A DNA stretch of 64,000 nucleotides from Mesorhizobium sp. AR07 (GCF_024746815.1 NZ_CP080525.1:992001-1056000), one strand, 5' to 3'. Shown: positions 11,014 through 19,793, counted from the first letter of the stretch. Notes: generated from the letters alone by a model not told the origin. Program-made: numbers and translations.

Positions 11014-12714
11014 ATGAATTGGACCCCTTGGCTGCCTTTGCGAGCACTGAGCGGTTGGACGCCGAGGGATCTCAACGGCGATCTGGTCGCGGGCTTGACA
11101 CTGGCGGCGATCGCCATTCCCGAACAGATGGCGACCGCCCGCCTCGGCGGCTTTGCTCCCGAGATCGGCTTCTTCGCCTTTGTTGCCGGCTCGGTGGCGT
11201 TCGCCCTGTTCGGTGCCAATCGCCACCTCTCGGCCGGCGCGGATTCGACCATCACGCCTTTGTTTGCCGGCGGCCTCGCCGTGCTCGCCGCATCCGGGTC
11301 GCCGCATTATCTGGCGCTGGCTTCCATGCTGGCGCTGATGGTCGGGCTGATCGTGACCTTGAGCGGCATCTTCCGCCTCGGCTGGGTCGCCGACTTGCTG
11401 TCGGTACCGGTCACCACAGGTTTTCTGGCCGGCATCGCCGTCCATATCATCGTTTCGCAATTGCCCGGACTGCTCGGCCTGCCCGCCGAGAACGGTGAAA
11501 CCTTGCGGCGCGTCGGCGAGATCGCCGGCAGCCTCCATCTCACCAATCCCTGGAGCCTGGGGCTCGGCCTCGGCGTGTTCGCCATCGTGTTCTGCGCCGA
11601 GCGCATCAGCGCCCGCATCCCCGGCGCGTTGATCGGCATGGTGCTCGCCACCTCGGCCGTTGCCGTCTTCGGCCTTAGGAATCACGGCGTCGAGGTGCTC
11701 GGGGCCTTGCCCAATGGCCTGCCACAGGCCGGCCTGCCGCTTGCCAGCCTTGACGATGTGCAGGCGCTGGTCCCGCTGGCATTGCTGATCGCCATCGTCG
11801 TCATGGTGCAGACGGCGGCCACCTCCCGCTCCTTCGCGCCGCAACAGGGTGACGCTCCCGACGTCAACCGCGATTTCGTCGGCGTCGGTGCCGGAAGCAT
11901 CGTGTCAGGCCTGTTCGGCGCCTTTGCCGTAAACGCCAGCCCGCCGCGCACGGCAATCGTCTCCCAGTCGGGCGGCCGGTCGCAGCTCGCGGGCCTCGTT
12001 GCCGCGGCCATCGTGCTGGCGCTGGGGGCTTTCGGCGGCGGACTGCTTGCCGATGTTCCGCAGGCCGCCCTTGCCGGCGTCCTGCTGTTCGTTGCCCAGC
12101 ACATTCTGCGCTGGAAGGTGTTCGCCAATGTCTACCGGCAGGCGCCGGTCGAATTCGCGTTGATCCTCATCACCATGGCAGCCATCGTCGCGCTGCCCAT
12201 CGAGACTGGCGTGGCGATCGGCATCGGCCTGTCGCTGCTGCATGGGATCTGGAGCGCGACCCGCACACAGCCGATCGAGCTGGAACAGGTGCCGGGCACC
12301 TCGGTGTGGTGGCCGCCCGGCAAGCCAAGTGCGGGCGAACAGCTACCAGGCGTGCTGGTCGCGGCGTTCCAGGCGCCGCTGTCCTTCGTCAATGCCGACC
12401 GCTTCAAGCGCGGCCTTTGCGATCTTGTCGATGCCAGGCGCGAAACCGTGAAGCTGGTCGTGCTGGAGGCCAGCAACATCGTCGAGATCGACTACACAGC
12501 CGCGCAAGCCCTCATCGAAACCATCACCCATTGCCGCAAAGCGGGCGCGGTCTTTGCCATCGCCCGGCTGGAATCGCTGCGTGCCCAGGCAGCGCTGGGA
12601 CGATTTGGCATCGCCGACCTGATCGGCCCACAGCGGATTTTTCACAGTGTCGATGCCGCGATCAGAACGCTCGGTCCGGACCAACGGCCGCAACAACAGG
12701 ACGAAGCACAATGA
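11014..12714 (+). CDS. SulP-family anion transporter with STAS domain
   Basis: About 566 residues: ten or more transmembrane helices (residues about 20-400), then a cytoplasmic STAS domain (about 450-550) with FQAPLSFVNADRFK and VVLEASNIVEIDYTAAQAL. SulP proteins carry sulfate, bicarbonate or dicarboxylates; the substrate cannot be read from sequence. The N-terminal DLVAGLTLAAIAIPEQMA is typical. Start uncertain: ATG 11014 (MNWTPWLPL) fits the family, and an in-frame ATG at 10978 would add 12 residues. The stop overlaps the next gene as ATGA, so translation is probably coupled to a ParB-like protein. Confidence 0.9.
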   Translation: MNWTPWLPLRALSGWTPRDLNGDLVAGLTLAAIAIPEQMATARLGGFAPEIGFFAFVAGSVAFALFGANRHLSAGADSTITPLFAGGLAVLAASGSPHYLALASMLALMVGLIVTLSGIFRLGWVADLLSVPVTTGFLAGIAVHIIVSQLPGLLGLPAENGETLRRVGEIAGSLHLTNPWSLGLGLGVFAIVFCAERISARIPGALIGMVLATSAVAVFGLRNHGVEVLGALPNGLPQAGLPLASLDDVQALVPLALLIAIVVMVQTAATSRSFAPQQGDAPDVNRDFVGVGAGSIVSGLFGAFAVNASPPRTAIVSQSGGRSQLAGLVAAAIVLALGAFGGGLLADVPQAALAGVLLFVAQHILRWKVFANVYRQAPVEFALILITMAAIVALPIETGVAIGIGLSLLHGIWSATRTQPIELEQVPGTSVWWPPGKPSAGEQLPGVLVAAFQAPLSFVNADRFKRGLCDLVDARRETVKLVVLEASNIVEIDYTAAQALIETITHCRKAGAVFAIARLESLRAQAALGRFGIADLIGPQRIFHSVDAAIRTLGPDQRPQQQDEAQ

Positions 12715-13331
12715 CAACCCAGCGCGAACCCTTGCTGAACCCCGTCGCTGTCAGCGATTTGCGGCCGACGCAGATCACCGTCGGCATGCGGGAAGTGGCC
12801 CTGAAGCGCCAGATGATCCGCTCGCAAACCGCCCGAAAGACCGGGACGTTTCTCGGCACCCACATGGTCCCCGTCGTGCTGGGGCCAAAGAAGCGCAACT
12901 ACGTCACCGATCACCACCATCTCGCCCGCGCCCTGCTCGAGGAAGGCATCAGGGATGTTCTGGTCACGGTGATCAGCGACCTGTCGGGCCTCGACAAGGA
13001 CGCCTTTTTCAATGTGCTCGACAATCGCGGCTGGATGCACCCGTTCGACGAGAACGGCAAGCGCCGGGACTACGACGCCATTCCCAAAACCATGGCTGAA
13101 CTCGTCGACGATCCCTACAGGAGCATGGCTGGCGAACTGCGCCGGCAAGGCGGCTTCGCCAAGGACACCACGCCGTTCAGCGAATTCCTGTGGGCGGATT
13201 TCCTGCGCCGGCGCATCGACCGGGATGCGGTGGCGAAAAACTTCGACAAGGCGATGAAGGAGGCCCTGAGCCTTTCCAAGGGCAAGGACGCCGGCTACCT
13301 GCCGGGTTGGTGCGGGCCGACATCGGATTGA
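12711..13331 (+). CDS. ParB-like domain protein (ParBc_2 type)
   Basis: 206 residues. Conserved parts are VAVSDLRPTQITVGMREVAL, then GPKKRNYVTDHHHLARALLE and a C-terminal helical part (FSEFLWADFLRRRIDRDAV). This matches the ParB-like nuclease family PF08857, not the chromosome-partition ParB, which stands beside parA. The biochemical activity of the family is poorly known. It begins within the SulP stop codon (ATGA), and its last 37 bases overlap the 3' end of the convergent AraC gene. Confidence 0.8.
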   Translation: MTTQREPLLNPVAVSDLRPTQITVGMREVALKRQMIRSQTARKTGTFLGTHMVPVVLGPKKRNYVTDHHHLARALLEEGIRDVLVTVISDLSGLDKDAFFNVLDNRGWMHPFDENGKRRDYDAIPKTMAELVDDPYRSMAGELRRQGGFAKDTTPFSEFLWADFLRRRIDRDAVAKNFDKAMKEALSLSKGKDAGYLPGWCGPTSD

Positions 13332-14194
13332 CGTCGCAAAGCCGCAGCGGCAGATAAAGTGGGCACAACGCCGCTCGCCCAGCGGGCGCGATAAACCCCC
13401 GGCGTCTCACCCATGACGCGTCGAAACCGGCGGTTGAAAGTCGACAGATCGTTGAAGCCGACCTCGAAGGCGATCGCCGAGACTGCATCGTCCGACATGC
13501 GCAGCCGCACCGCCGCGCGGTGCAGCCGGGTCTTGAGCAGGAACTGATAGGGCGTCGCGCCCGCGACCTGCCGGAAAATGCGCAGGAAATGATAGGGACT
13601 GGTCGCGGTCTCATCGGCAAGCGCTGAAAGCGAAACCGACCTGTCGGCATCGAGTTCGATGCGCCGCACCGCTTCAGCAACCCGTTTCTGATCGCGGCGG
13701 CTTGGCGCGCGTCTGACATGCGTGAGGCCAGAGGCGGCAGCGACTGAAGCCCCTGCAATACGCAGGGAAAGCTCCTCGAAGGCGTCGTTGTCAGCCATTT
13801 CGCGCGCGGTTTCCGCCTCGGCCAACAGTGGTGCCAATACCGGCAAAGGTGGCAGGCGTGGCGCATCGAAGGCCAGCTTTTCTGCGCCCGGCACGCCGGC
13901 CACGATGCGTTCCATATAGGCCGGTCCGAAATGGAAGGAGAGGCAACGGTCGCCGCTGCCATGTTCATGCCCGCATTCATAGCATGTGCCGGGATTGCCA
14001 AGCAGGAGCGCACCGGGCGCCAACATCGCCGTGCCTTGTTGGGCGCGATAGCGGAACGTGCCGCTGGTGACCGCGGCGACACAGAAATCCTGATGTGCTT
14101 CCTCGAATGGCCGGTCACCGGCGTCGGCCGTGCAGATCACATCCGCCACGTGCCAGCCAAGCCCGGATGCGAGAGTGTGCGTGGTCGCTGTCAT
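13295..14194 (-). CDS. AraC-family transcriptional regulator
   Basis: 299 residues: an N-terminal cupin-like sensing domain (with an AraC-type H-x-D pattern EEAHQDFCVAAV and a Cys/His cluster CYECGHEHGSGDRC near residue 73) and a C-terminal double helix-turn-helix (about 180-290) with SLSALADETATSPYHFLRIF and IAFEVGFNDLSTFNRRFRRV. Start ATG 14194 gives a sensible N-terminus; the frame stays open upstream. Divergent from the DUF1579-like gene at 14280, with an 85-base spacer, so it may control that gene. Confidence 0.9.
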   Translation of the reverse strand: MTATTHTLASGLGWHVADVICTADAGDRPFEEAHQDFCVAAVTSGTFRYRAQQGTAMLAPGALLLGNPGTCYECGHEHGSGDRCLSFHFGPAYMERIVAGVPGAEKLAFDAPRLPPLPVLAPLLAEAETAREMADNDAFEELSLRIAGASVAAASGLTHVRRAPSRRDQKRVAEAVRRIELDADRSVSLSALADETATSPYHFLRIFRQVAGATPYQFLLKTRLHRAAVRLRMSDDAVSAIAFEVGFNDLSTFNRRFRRVMGETPGVYRARWASGVVPTLSAAAALRRQSDVGPHQPGR

Positions 14195-14279
14195 GACCGA
14201 AATATAGCAATTTTTCCCAAGCACAGAACCCCGTGACGGCCTACTCCTCGTGGTCTCCTGACAAGAAGAGGCCGGAGTC

Positions 14280-14810
14280 ATGTTCGACCAATCCTCGTTT
14301 GCCAAAGCCTTGCACAGCCCCGGACCAATCGAAGGGCTTACCGAAAAACTGAACCTCTATGGCCGTTTCGTCGGCGCCTGGACTTTTGACGCCTCGCGCC
14401 ATCTCGAGGACGGCACGGTGCTAACCGGGCGTGGCGAGGTGCATTTCGGCTGGGTGCTGGAAGGCCGGGCAATCCAGGATGTCTGGATCCTGCCCGCCCG
14501 CGACGCTGGCCCCTCGCCCTCGCTCGGCAAATGGACTTTCTATGGCACGACGCTGCGAGTCTATGATCCCGGTGCGGATGCCTGGCACATCTTCTGGAGC
14601 GACCCGCGCAACCAGTATTTTAGCCGCCAGCTTGGTCGCGTCGAGGGCGACACCATCGTGCAGGTGGGCGCCGATGGCACCGGCTCCTCGGTGCGCTGGA
14701 GTTTTTCCGGCATCACCGAGAATTCCTTCCGCTGGCTCGGTGAGCGTTCGCACGACAATAGCGCGACATGGCGGTTCGAAGTCGAGTTCCTGGCGCGCCG
14801 AATGGTTTGA
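14280..14810 (+). CDS. DUF1579-like hypothetical protein
   Basis: 176 residues, no signal peptide or membrane segment. Beta-rich, lipocalin-like pattern with WTFDASRHLEDGTVLTGRGE, VLEGRAIQDVWI, then DAWHIFWSDPRNQYF and TENSFRWLGERS. This resembles the DUF1579 group, whose function is unknown. A GGAGTC site precedes the ATG. The divergent AraC regulator next door is a likely controller, by context only. Confidence 0.75.
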   Translation: MFDQSSFAKALHSPGPIEGLTEKLNLYGRFVGAWTFDASRHLEDGTVLTGRGEVHFGWVLEGRAIQDVWILPARDAGPSPSLGKWTFYGTTLRVYDPGADAWHIFWSDPRNQYFSRQLGRVEGDTIVQVGADGTGSSVRWSFSGITENSFRWLGERSHDNSATWRFEVEFLARRMV

Positions 14811-14856
14811 TCACCGAGGAATGCAGCAGCCCGGAATGAAAGCGTCGCGATCCTTC

Positions 14857-15016
14857 GCGCCCCCCTCTGTCCTGCCGGACATCTCCCCCCACTTGGGGGG
14901 AGATCGGCTGTAATCGCCGTTTTTGCCAATATTCAACATCGCAGGATGGGCGAAGCATAGACGCTGCCAATCTCCCCACCTGTGGGGGAGATGTCCGGCA
15001 GGACAGAGGGGGGCGC
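14857..15016. repeat. MITE-like mosaic repeat with 33-bp inverted termini (family B)
   Basis: Perfect 33-base inverted repeat: left arm 14857-14889, right arm 14984-15016. Each arm carries its own smaller hairpin: 14881-14904 is ATCTCCCCCC-ACTT-GGGGGGAGAT and 14971-14992 is a similar one. The unique middle resembles that of the copy at 60746-60925. There is no coding frame. It fills most of the gap between the DUF1579-like gene and marC and has the architecture of a non-autonomous palindromic element of Rhizobiales. Confidence 0.85.
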
Positions 15017-15124
15017 TGTCCCGCCAACATCAAAGTTCCCGGCACGCGAACCACTGTTCCCACCGACCGGGCTTTGCTCTACCAATATCACGATGCGGGC
15101 ATGGCCCGGCGGGAGGGGTCAGCG

Positions 15125-15754
15125 ATGCCGAGCTTCGACAGCCTGTTCAACGCCTTCGTCACCATTCTCGTGACCATCGATCCGCCCGGCCTGGCACCGC
15201 TGTTCCTCGCCGTGACACGCGGCATGAACCGCGAGGAGCGCCAGCAGGTTTCCGTCCGCGCCTCGATCATAGGCTTCCTGGTGATGGCGCTGTTTGCGGT
15301 TGCCGGCGCCTCGATCCTGTCGGTGTTCGGCATCACGCTGCCGGCCTTCCGCGTCGCCGGCGGTTTTCTTTTGTTCTTCATCGCCTTCGAAATGGTGTTC
15401 GAGCGCCGGCAGGACCGCAAGGAGAAGATCGGCGACGTCGCCATCACCAAGGACATGATCCACAACATCGCCGCCTTCCCGCTGGCGATCCCGCTGATCG
15501 CTGGCCCCGGCGCCATTTCGGCAACGGTGCTGCTCTCCGGCTCGTTCCAGGGCTTTGCCGCCCAGGCGGCGCTGGTCGGCATCATCTTCGTCTGCCTGGC
15601 TATCACCTATCTGGTGTTCGTGCTGTCGGAGCGCATCGACCGCATCCTCGGCCAGACCGGGCGCTCGATCCTGACCCGGCTTCTCGGCGTCATCCTGGCG
15701 GCACTGGCCGTGCAGTTCGTCGCCGACGGCATCAAGGCGCTGATGGCGAGCTGA
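15125..15754 (+). CDS. MarC-family integral membrane protein
   Basis: 209 residues with six predicted transmembrane helices. The family hallmark IDPPGLAPLFLAVTRG lies in the first helix-loop, followed by AGPGAISATVLLS in the fourth. MarC/UPF0056 proteins were once linked to multidrug resistance, but their function is not settled. ATG 15125 follows GGAGGGG at a good distance; an in-frame ATG at 15074 would give a soluble extension and lies beside the repeat. Monocistronic. Confidence 0.92.
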   Translation: MPSFDSLFNAFVTILVTIDPPGLAPLFLAVTRGMNREERQQVSVRASIIGFLVMALFAVAGASILSVFGITLPAFRVAGGFLLFFIAFEMVFERRQDRKEKIGDVAITKDMIHNIAAFPLAIPLIAGPGAISATVLLSGSFQGFAAQAALVGIIFVCLAITYLVFVLSERIDRILGQTGRSILTRLLGVILAALAVQFVADGIKALMAS

Positions 15755-15782
15755 CGCGCTACTACCGTCGCCGAAGCCGACC

Positions 15783-16208
15783 CTACCTTGCAGTCGTGTC
15801 GATGACCTCGAAATCGTGCGTGATGGTGGCGGTCTTGGCCAGCATCGCGGAGGCGGAGCAATATTTTTCGATCGAAAGGTCGATCGCCCGTTTGACTTTG
15901 TCGGGCGAAAGCGCCCGGCCCTTGACGACGAAATGCATGTGGATGCGCGTGAAAACCCGAGGCTCGGTTTCGGCCCGGTCGGCATCGAGCTCGACCACGC
16001 AATCCTCGATCGCCTCGCGGCCCTTTTCGAGGATATGCACCACGTCATAGGCCGAACAACCGCCGGTGCCGATCAGCACAAGTTCCATCGGGCTCGGCCC
16101 CGGCGTCTTGCCGTCCGGTCCGAGCGCGGTTCCCAGCACCACCTTGTGGCCGCTACCGGACTCGCCGACGAAGGTGCGCTCCTCGACCCATTTTACGCGT
16201 GCTTTCAC
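15783..16208 (-). CDS. OsmC-family peroxiredoxin-like protein
   Basis: 141 residues, full length for the OsmC/YhfA group, which reduces organic hydroperoxides with a Cys pair. Both cysteines are visible: the first in TGGCSAYDVV (about residue 51) and the second in EKYCSASAMLAKT (about residue 119). PSPMELVLIG is also typical. Cytoplasmic. Convergent with marC, 28 bases apart. Confidence 0.92.
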   Translation of the reverse strand: MKARVKWVEERTFVGESGSGHKVVLGTALGPDGKTPGPSPMELVLIGTGGCSAYDVVHILEKGREAIEDCVVELDADRAETEPRVFTRIHMHFVVKGRALSPDKVKRAIDLSIEKYCSASAMLAKTATITHDFEVIDTTAR

Positions 16209-16258
16209 GTGAGATTTCCTTCCACTCGGGGGTCATCCGCCTCAGGGATAATACAGGA

Positions 16259-16672
16259 TCACGGTCCAGCTCGTGCGGAGCCAAAGACGACGTCGTGCAT
16301 GATCCTGCCCGGCAGCAGGGTGAAGATGCCGGCGCCAATCAGCGCGAAAACATAAAGCGAAATCATGACCTTGCGATGCTGGGCGACGCGGTGATTGTGG
16401 GCATGCCACACCGCCAGCGGCACGGTGACCAGCACCAGGATCGACAGCAGATGAATCGGGCTGAAAGGGCCGATGAGGCGTATCTGATGAATCCAGAAAC
16501 TCGAGACGGCGATGACCAGCATCAGCGCAGTCCAGACATAACCCGCGATGCGATGGCGCGGCGTTCCCTTCGGCAGTGCCAGCTGCGTGGCCCCTATCGC
16601 CAGTGCGGCGAAGGCCGCAAAGGCATGCCAGGGAATCGGAGAGGGTGCGGCAAGCAGCGGTTGCAGCGACAT
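16259..16672 (-). CDS. DUF2306 membrane protein
   Basis: 137 residues with four predicted transmembrane helices. Histidines at helix ends (GTPRHRIAGYVW, HNHRVAQHRKVMISLY) are typical of DUF2306, whose function is unknown; haem or quinone contact has been suggested for related four-helix proteins. It follows ssb on the same strand by 27 bases and could share its transcript. Confidence 0.85.
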   Translation of the reverse strand: MSLQPLLAAPSPIPWHAFAAFAALAIGATQLALPKGTPRHRIAGYVWTALMLVIAVSSFWIHQIRLIGPFSPIHLLSILVLVTVPLAVWHAHNHRVAQHRKVMISLYVFALIGAGIFTLLPGRIMHDVVFGSARAGP

Positions 16673-16699
16673 TGCCGCCTCTCTGCTGGTTAACTGTCC

Positions 16700-17215
16700 T
16701 CAGAACGGGATTTCGTCGTCCAGCTCGCGCGACGAACCGCCGCCGCCCTTGGGAGCGCCGCCACCACGATTGAAGCCTTCGCTCGGGCTAGACTGGCCGA
16801 AATCGGAACCACGGCTGCTGCCGCCACCGGCATAGCCGCCGACCTGACCGCCCTCACCCTGGCCGCGCGCGTCGAGCATCTGCAGCTCGCCACGGAATTT
16901 CTGCAGCACGACTTCCGTCGTGTACTTGTCGTTGCCGGTCTGGTCCTGCCATTTGCGCGTCTGCAACTGGCCTTCCACATAGACCTTCATGCCCTTCTTC
17001 AGATACTGCTCGGCCACCTTGGCGAGCTGATCGTTGAAGATGACGACGTTGTGCCACTCGGTCTTTTCCTTGCGCTCGCCAGAATTCTTGTCGCGCCAGC
17101 TTTCCGACGTCGCGATGCGGATGTTGACGACCGGCTCGCCCGAATTCAGGCGACGGATTTCCGGGTCCGCACCGAGGTTGCCGACCAGAATGACCTTGTT
17201 GACGCTACCCGCCAT
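16700..17215 (-). CDS. ssb: Single-stranded DNA-binding protein
   Basis: 171 residues. N-terminal OB fold (about 1-110: [58 protein letters not shown]), a Gly/Ser-rich linker, and the acidic tip DDEIPF that recruits partner proteins. Binds and protects single-stranded DNA in replication, repair and recombination. A LexA-type box stands 104 bases upstream of the start, so SOS induction is likely. In many alphaproteobacteria ssb is divergent from uvrA; here four genes separate them. Confidence 0.97.
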   Translation of the reverse strand: MAGSVNKVILVGNLGADPEIRRLNSGEPVVNIRIATSESWRDKNSGERKEKTEWHNVVIFNDQLAKVAEQYLKKGMKVYVEGQLQTRKWQDQTGNDKYTTEVVLQKFRGELQMLDARGQGEGGQVGGYAGGGSSRGSDFGQSSPSEGFNRGGGAPKGGGGSSRELDDEIPF

Positions 17216-17318
17216 GATATTTCTCCGCGCTCATCCGAAACAAAATTTTTGTTGCAGCACCTTACAGGCTACGGACAATCGCCGCCTGCTATGGCTGGCT
17301 TTTCCCACAAGGTTTTTG

Positions 17319-17333
17319 TTCCCTTTTCGTTCC
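17319..17333. promoter_or_regulatory. LexA (SOS) box upstream of ssb
   Basis: GTTC-CCTTTTC-GTTC, a perfect GTTC-N7-GTTC direct repeat, the LexA operator described for alphaproteobacteria. It lies about 100 bases upstream of ssb. An equal box precedes uvrA. As an 8-base pattern it could occur by chance once or so in a window this size, but placement before two classic SOS genes makes chance unlikely. Confidence 0.8.
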
Positions 17334-17416
17334 TATATGCATTGCCGCTTATTGTCAAGGAATGGCAGCAATGTCCTGACCCAACATATGGGTTTCAAAA
17401 CAGCGCTTGCCAAATC

Positions 17417-17434
17417 AATAAGTGTAGACTTATT
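17417..17434. promoter_or_regulatory. Perfect palindrome, likely ArsR-family operator
   Basis: AATAAGT-GTAG-ACTTATT, a perfect 7-4-7 palindrome ending eight bases before the ATG of the arsR-type gene at 17443. ArsR/SmtB repressors typically bind AT-rich palindromes of this kind over their own promoters. Placed here it would overlap the promoter or leader, with no clear Shine-Dalgarno left, so a short-leader transcript is possible. Confidence 0.7.
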
Positions 17435-17442
17435 CTTCTGCC

Positions 17443-17757
17443 ATGATCGAAGCAGAGATTTTCCGCGCCCTTGCCGACCCGACACGCCGCGCGGTCTTCG
17501 AGCGCCTCGCCACGGCTGAGATGAGCGTGTCGGAACTGCGCAGCGGCATGACGGTGTCGCAGCCGGCCGTATCTCAGCATCTGGCGGTGCTGCGCGGCGC
17601 TGGCCTGGTTGTCGAGCGGCGGGCGGGCCGCAACGCCTATTACCGCGTCGATCCGCAGGGGCTTGCCCCCTTGCTCTCCTGGATCGAACGCTACCGGACC
17701 TTCTGGCCGGAGCGCATCGAAAGGCTGAAGACGGTTTTGAAGGACATGGATCAATGA
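17443..17757 (+). CDS. ArsR-family transcriptional regulator
   Basis: 104 residues, a winged helix with PTRRAVFERLATAEMSVSEL and the recognition helix TVSQPAVSQHLAVLRGAGLV, then the wing RRAGRNAYYRVDP. No metal-binding ELCVC motif, so it is of the non-metal type that usually travels with SRPBCC/AHSA1 genes. It overlaps the next gene by four bases (ATGA). Probably autoregulates through the palindrome at 17417. Confidence 0.93.
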   Translation: MIEAEIFRALADPTRRAVFERLATAEMSVSELRSGMTVSQPAVSQHLAVLRGAGLVVERRAGRNAYYRVDPQGLAPLLSWIERYRTFWPERIERLKTVLKDMDQ

Positions 17758-18272
17758 CGAGCATGGGATCAATGACAGGCCAAAGCCACGCGGACTCCGA
17801 GGCCGCGCTTGACGCGATCGAGTTCGAATGCGACCTGCCGGAGCCGCCTGAGAAGGTGTGGCGGGCCTTGACCGTGCCGGAGCTGCTCGCCGCCTGGATG
17901 ATGCCGAACGACATCAGGCCGGAGATCGGTAGCCGTTTTGCCTTCGCCGGACCGGATGCGGCGATCGAATGCGAAATCATCGACGCCGAGCCCGAACGGC
18001 TGTTGCGCTATTCCTGGCGCGAGCGGCCGCAGCCAGGCGATGCCGCGCGGCAGAATCCGCTCGACAGCCCATTGGACAGCATTGTCACCTTCACGCTCGC
18101 CCGCACCGTTTCCAGCGGCACGCATCTGCGCATCGTCCATGACGGCTTTGCCCGAAAGGCGATGCCCGCGGTTGCAGTGGTCAGCACCGGCTGCCGGCTT
18201 TCATTCGACGCAAACAGGTCACGCAAACCAATCGCCGCAAACACGCCTCGCCTCTTGCTGCGCGCGGCCTGA
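17754..18272 (+). CDS. SRPBCC/AHSA1-domain protein
   Basis: 172 residues with a START-like fold: [20 protein letters not shown] at the N-terminus, [19 protein letters not shown], and a conserved end HLRIVHDGF followed by [12 protein letters not shown]. Such proteins bind hydrophobic ligands and commonly pair with ArsR repressors; the ligand is unknown. Start ATG 17754 is coupled to the arsR stop; another ATG lies at 17763. Followed after 25 bases by clpP. Confidence 0.85.
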   Translation: MTSMGSMTGQSHADSEAALDAIEFECDLPEPPEKVWRALTVPELLAAWMMPNDIRPEIGSRFAFAGPDAAIECEIIDAEPERLLRYSWRERPQPGDAARQNPLDSPLDSIVTFTLARTVSSGTHLRIVHDGFARKAMPAVAVVSTGCRLSFDANRSRKPIAANTPRLLLRAA

Positions 18273-18297
18273 CCAACGAAACGAACGGAGAAAAACA

Positions 18298-18903
18298 ATG
18301 AGCGGTGTTGCCAATCTGGTACCGATGGTGATCGAGCAATCGAGCCGCGGCGAACGTGCCTTCGACATTTTCTCGCGGCTGCTGCGCGAGCGCATCGTCT
18401 TCATCAACGGTGAAATCAACGACGATGTCTCGGCGCTGGTCTGCGCGCAACTGCTGTCGCTGGAATCGGACAATCCCGACAAGGAGATCTCGCTCTACAT
18501 CAACTCGCCAGGCGGCGTGGTGACCAGCGGTTTCGCCATCTACGACACGATGCAATATATCGCCTGCCCGGTGTCGACCGTGTGCATGGGCTTTGCCGCG
18601 TCGATGGCTTCGTTCCTGCTGATGGCCGGCGCGCCTGGACGTCGCATCTCGCTGCCGAACGCTACCATCCTGCTGCATCAGCCGCTGGGCGGATTCCAGG
18701 GCCAGGCCTCCGACATCCAGCGCCATGCCGAGCGCATCGGCCAGACAAAACGGCACATGGCGGAACTCTACGCGCAGCATTGCGGCCGCACCTATGAAGA
18801 AGTCGAGCGCACGCTGGACCGCGACCACTTCATGACGGCCCGCGAAGCCCAGGCCTGGGGCATTGTCGACCACGTTTTCGACACGCGCAAACAGGCTGCG
18901 TGA
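18298..18903 (+). CDS. clpP: ClpP protease subunit, stand-alone paralogue
   Basis: 201 residues. The serine protease triad is intact: S102 in [11 protein letters not shown]127 in LLHQPLGG and D176 in LDRDHFMT. Forms the barrel of an ATP-dependent protease that needs a ClpX or ClpA ring. Neither clpX nor clpA is nearby; instead it is third in an arsR-SRPBCC-clpP run with a good GGAG site. It is probably an accessory ClpP. The frame is open upstream into the SRPBCC gene, but ATG 18298 matches the family start ([20 protein letters not shown] follows). Confidence 0.92.
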   Translation: MSGVANLVPMVIEQSSRGERAFDIFSRLLRERIVFINGEINDDVSALVCAQLLSLESDNPDKEISLYINSPGGVVTSGFAIYDTMQYIACPVSTVCMGFAASMASFLLMAGAPGRRISLPNATILLHQPLGGFQGQASDIQRHAERIGQTKRHMAELYAQHCGRTYEEVERTLDRDHFMTAREAQAWGIVDHVFDTRKQAA

Positions 18904-18996
18904 GGCTAATTTGGGCCAGATCGGATTCCAGCCGGCTGTCGAAGATTTGACGATGCCGGTCTGGTTCCGTCGGCGTCACGTCACTATAATCAGGCG

Positions 18997-19296
18997 ATGA
19001 CCGACACTCATCCGTCCACAACATTGCCCCGCGTCATCGCCGTTGTCGTGGTCGCTCTTGCCGGCCTCACGAGCGGCGCGGCCTTTGCCGACGACAGCTC
19101 ACCGGCGCAGAAAGGCGCCCTGCCCGGCGTGACCGGTGACTATCGCATCGCCAAACCGGCTCCCGTGCCCGAACCGGACGACGTACTCCCCAGCAATGGC
19201 AACGGTCAGTTCAAGATCGGCAATACGGATGTCAGGATTTCCGGCAGCATCACCGTCGATGTCGGCGCCGGCTCGATAGGGCTGCCGCGTCATTGA
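18997..19296 (+). CDS. Small exported protein, unknown
   Basis: 99 residues with a signal peptide (hydrophobic IAVVVVALAGLTSGAAFA, cleavage after FA) and a short mature part rich in Pro and Gly, ending in a beta-like stretch (IGNTDVRISGSITVDVGAG). No family recognised. A clear intrinsic terminator follows, supporting a real transcript. Confidence 0.65.
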   Translation: MTDTHPSTTLPRVIAVVVVALAGLTSGAAFADDSSPAQKGALPGVTGDYRIAKPAPVPEPDDVLPSNGNGQFKIGNTDVRISGSITVDVGAGSIGLPRH

Positions 19297-19332
19297 TACC
19301 ACGCGGCGGTGTGCCGCGCTGCAAAAACAAAC

Positions 19333-19370
19333 AGCCCCGCCGTGCTTTGCGCAAACGGACGGGGCTTTTT
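19333..19370 (+). terminator. Rho-independent terminator
   Basis: Stem AGCCCCG-CCGT paired with ACGG-A-CGGGGCT (one bulged A), 11-base loop, then TTTTT. It lies 37 bases after the stop of the small exported protein gene. Confidence 0.85.
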
Positions 19371-19793
19371 GGATATCAAATCCAATTTTGCCGGGAGTGT
19401 ACTGCCGGCGTTTGATTTCGGATGCTTCGCGGTGTTCAGCCGACGATCCGACTAGCAGTCTCTGATTTTTGGGGGATATGGCAGGTCACGGTTTGTCGGG
19501 TGGCGCAAACGCTAAACCCTGGCACTTATGCCTGCCGCAGCTCCAGTGACAACTGGAACCCTGGGGGACTATCCGGTGGCGTCATTGGCTCCGCTCCTGT
19601 GTCCGTTTGCGACTGTTGTCAATCCGAAGCGCAAATCGCAAATGCCTGCGGCGTCTCGCAAGCCGCCCCTGGGCGGCGAGGCCATCGAAAGACGGCCGGC
19701 TTCGTTGACTTCTGGAGTCTGCTCCCCTGATTCGAAGACGTCAACCTTCAATAGCCGGTTACGGAAAAAAGTGATCGCAAGACGCCTGGTGGA

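Noticed and set aside
19422..19730. 102-codon frame upstream of uvrA
   Set aside because: Cys/Trp-rich, no ribosome site, overlaps unexplained non-coding DNA; no family.
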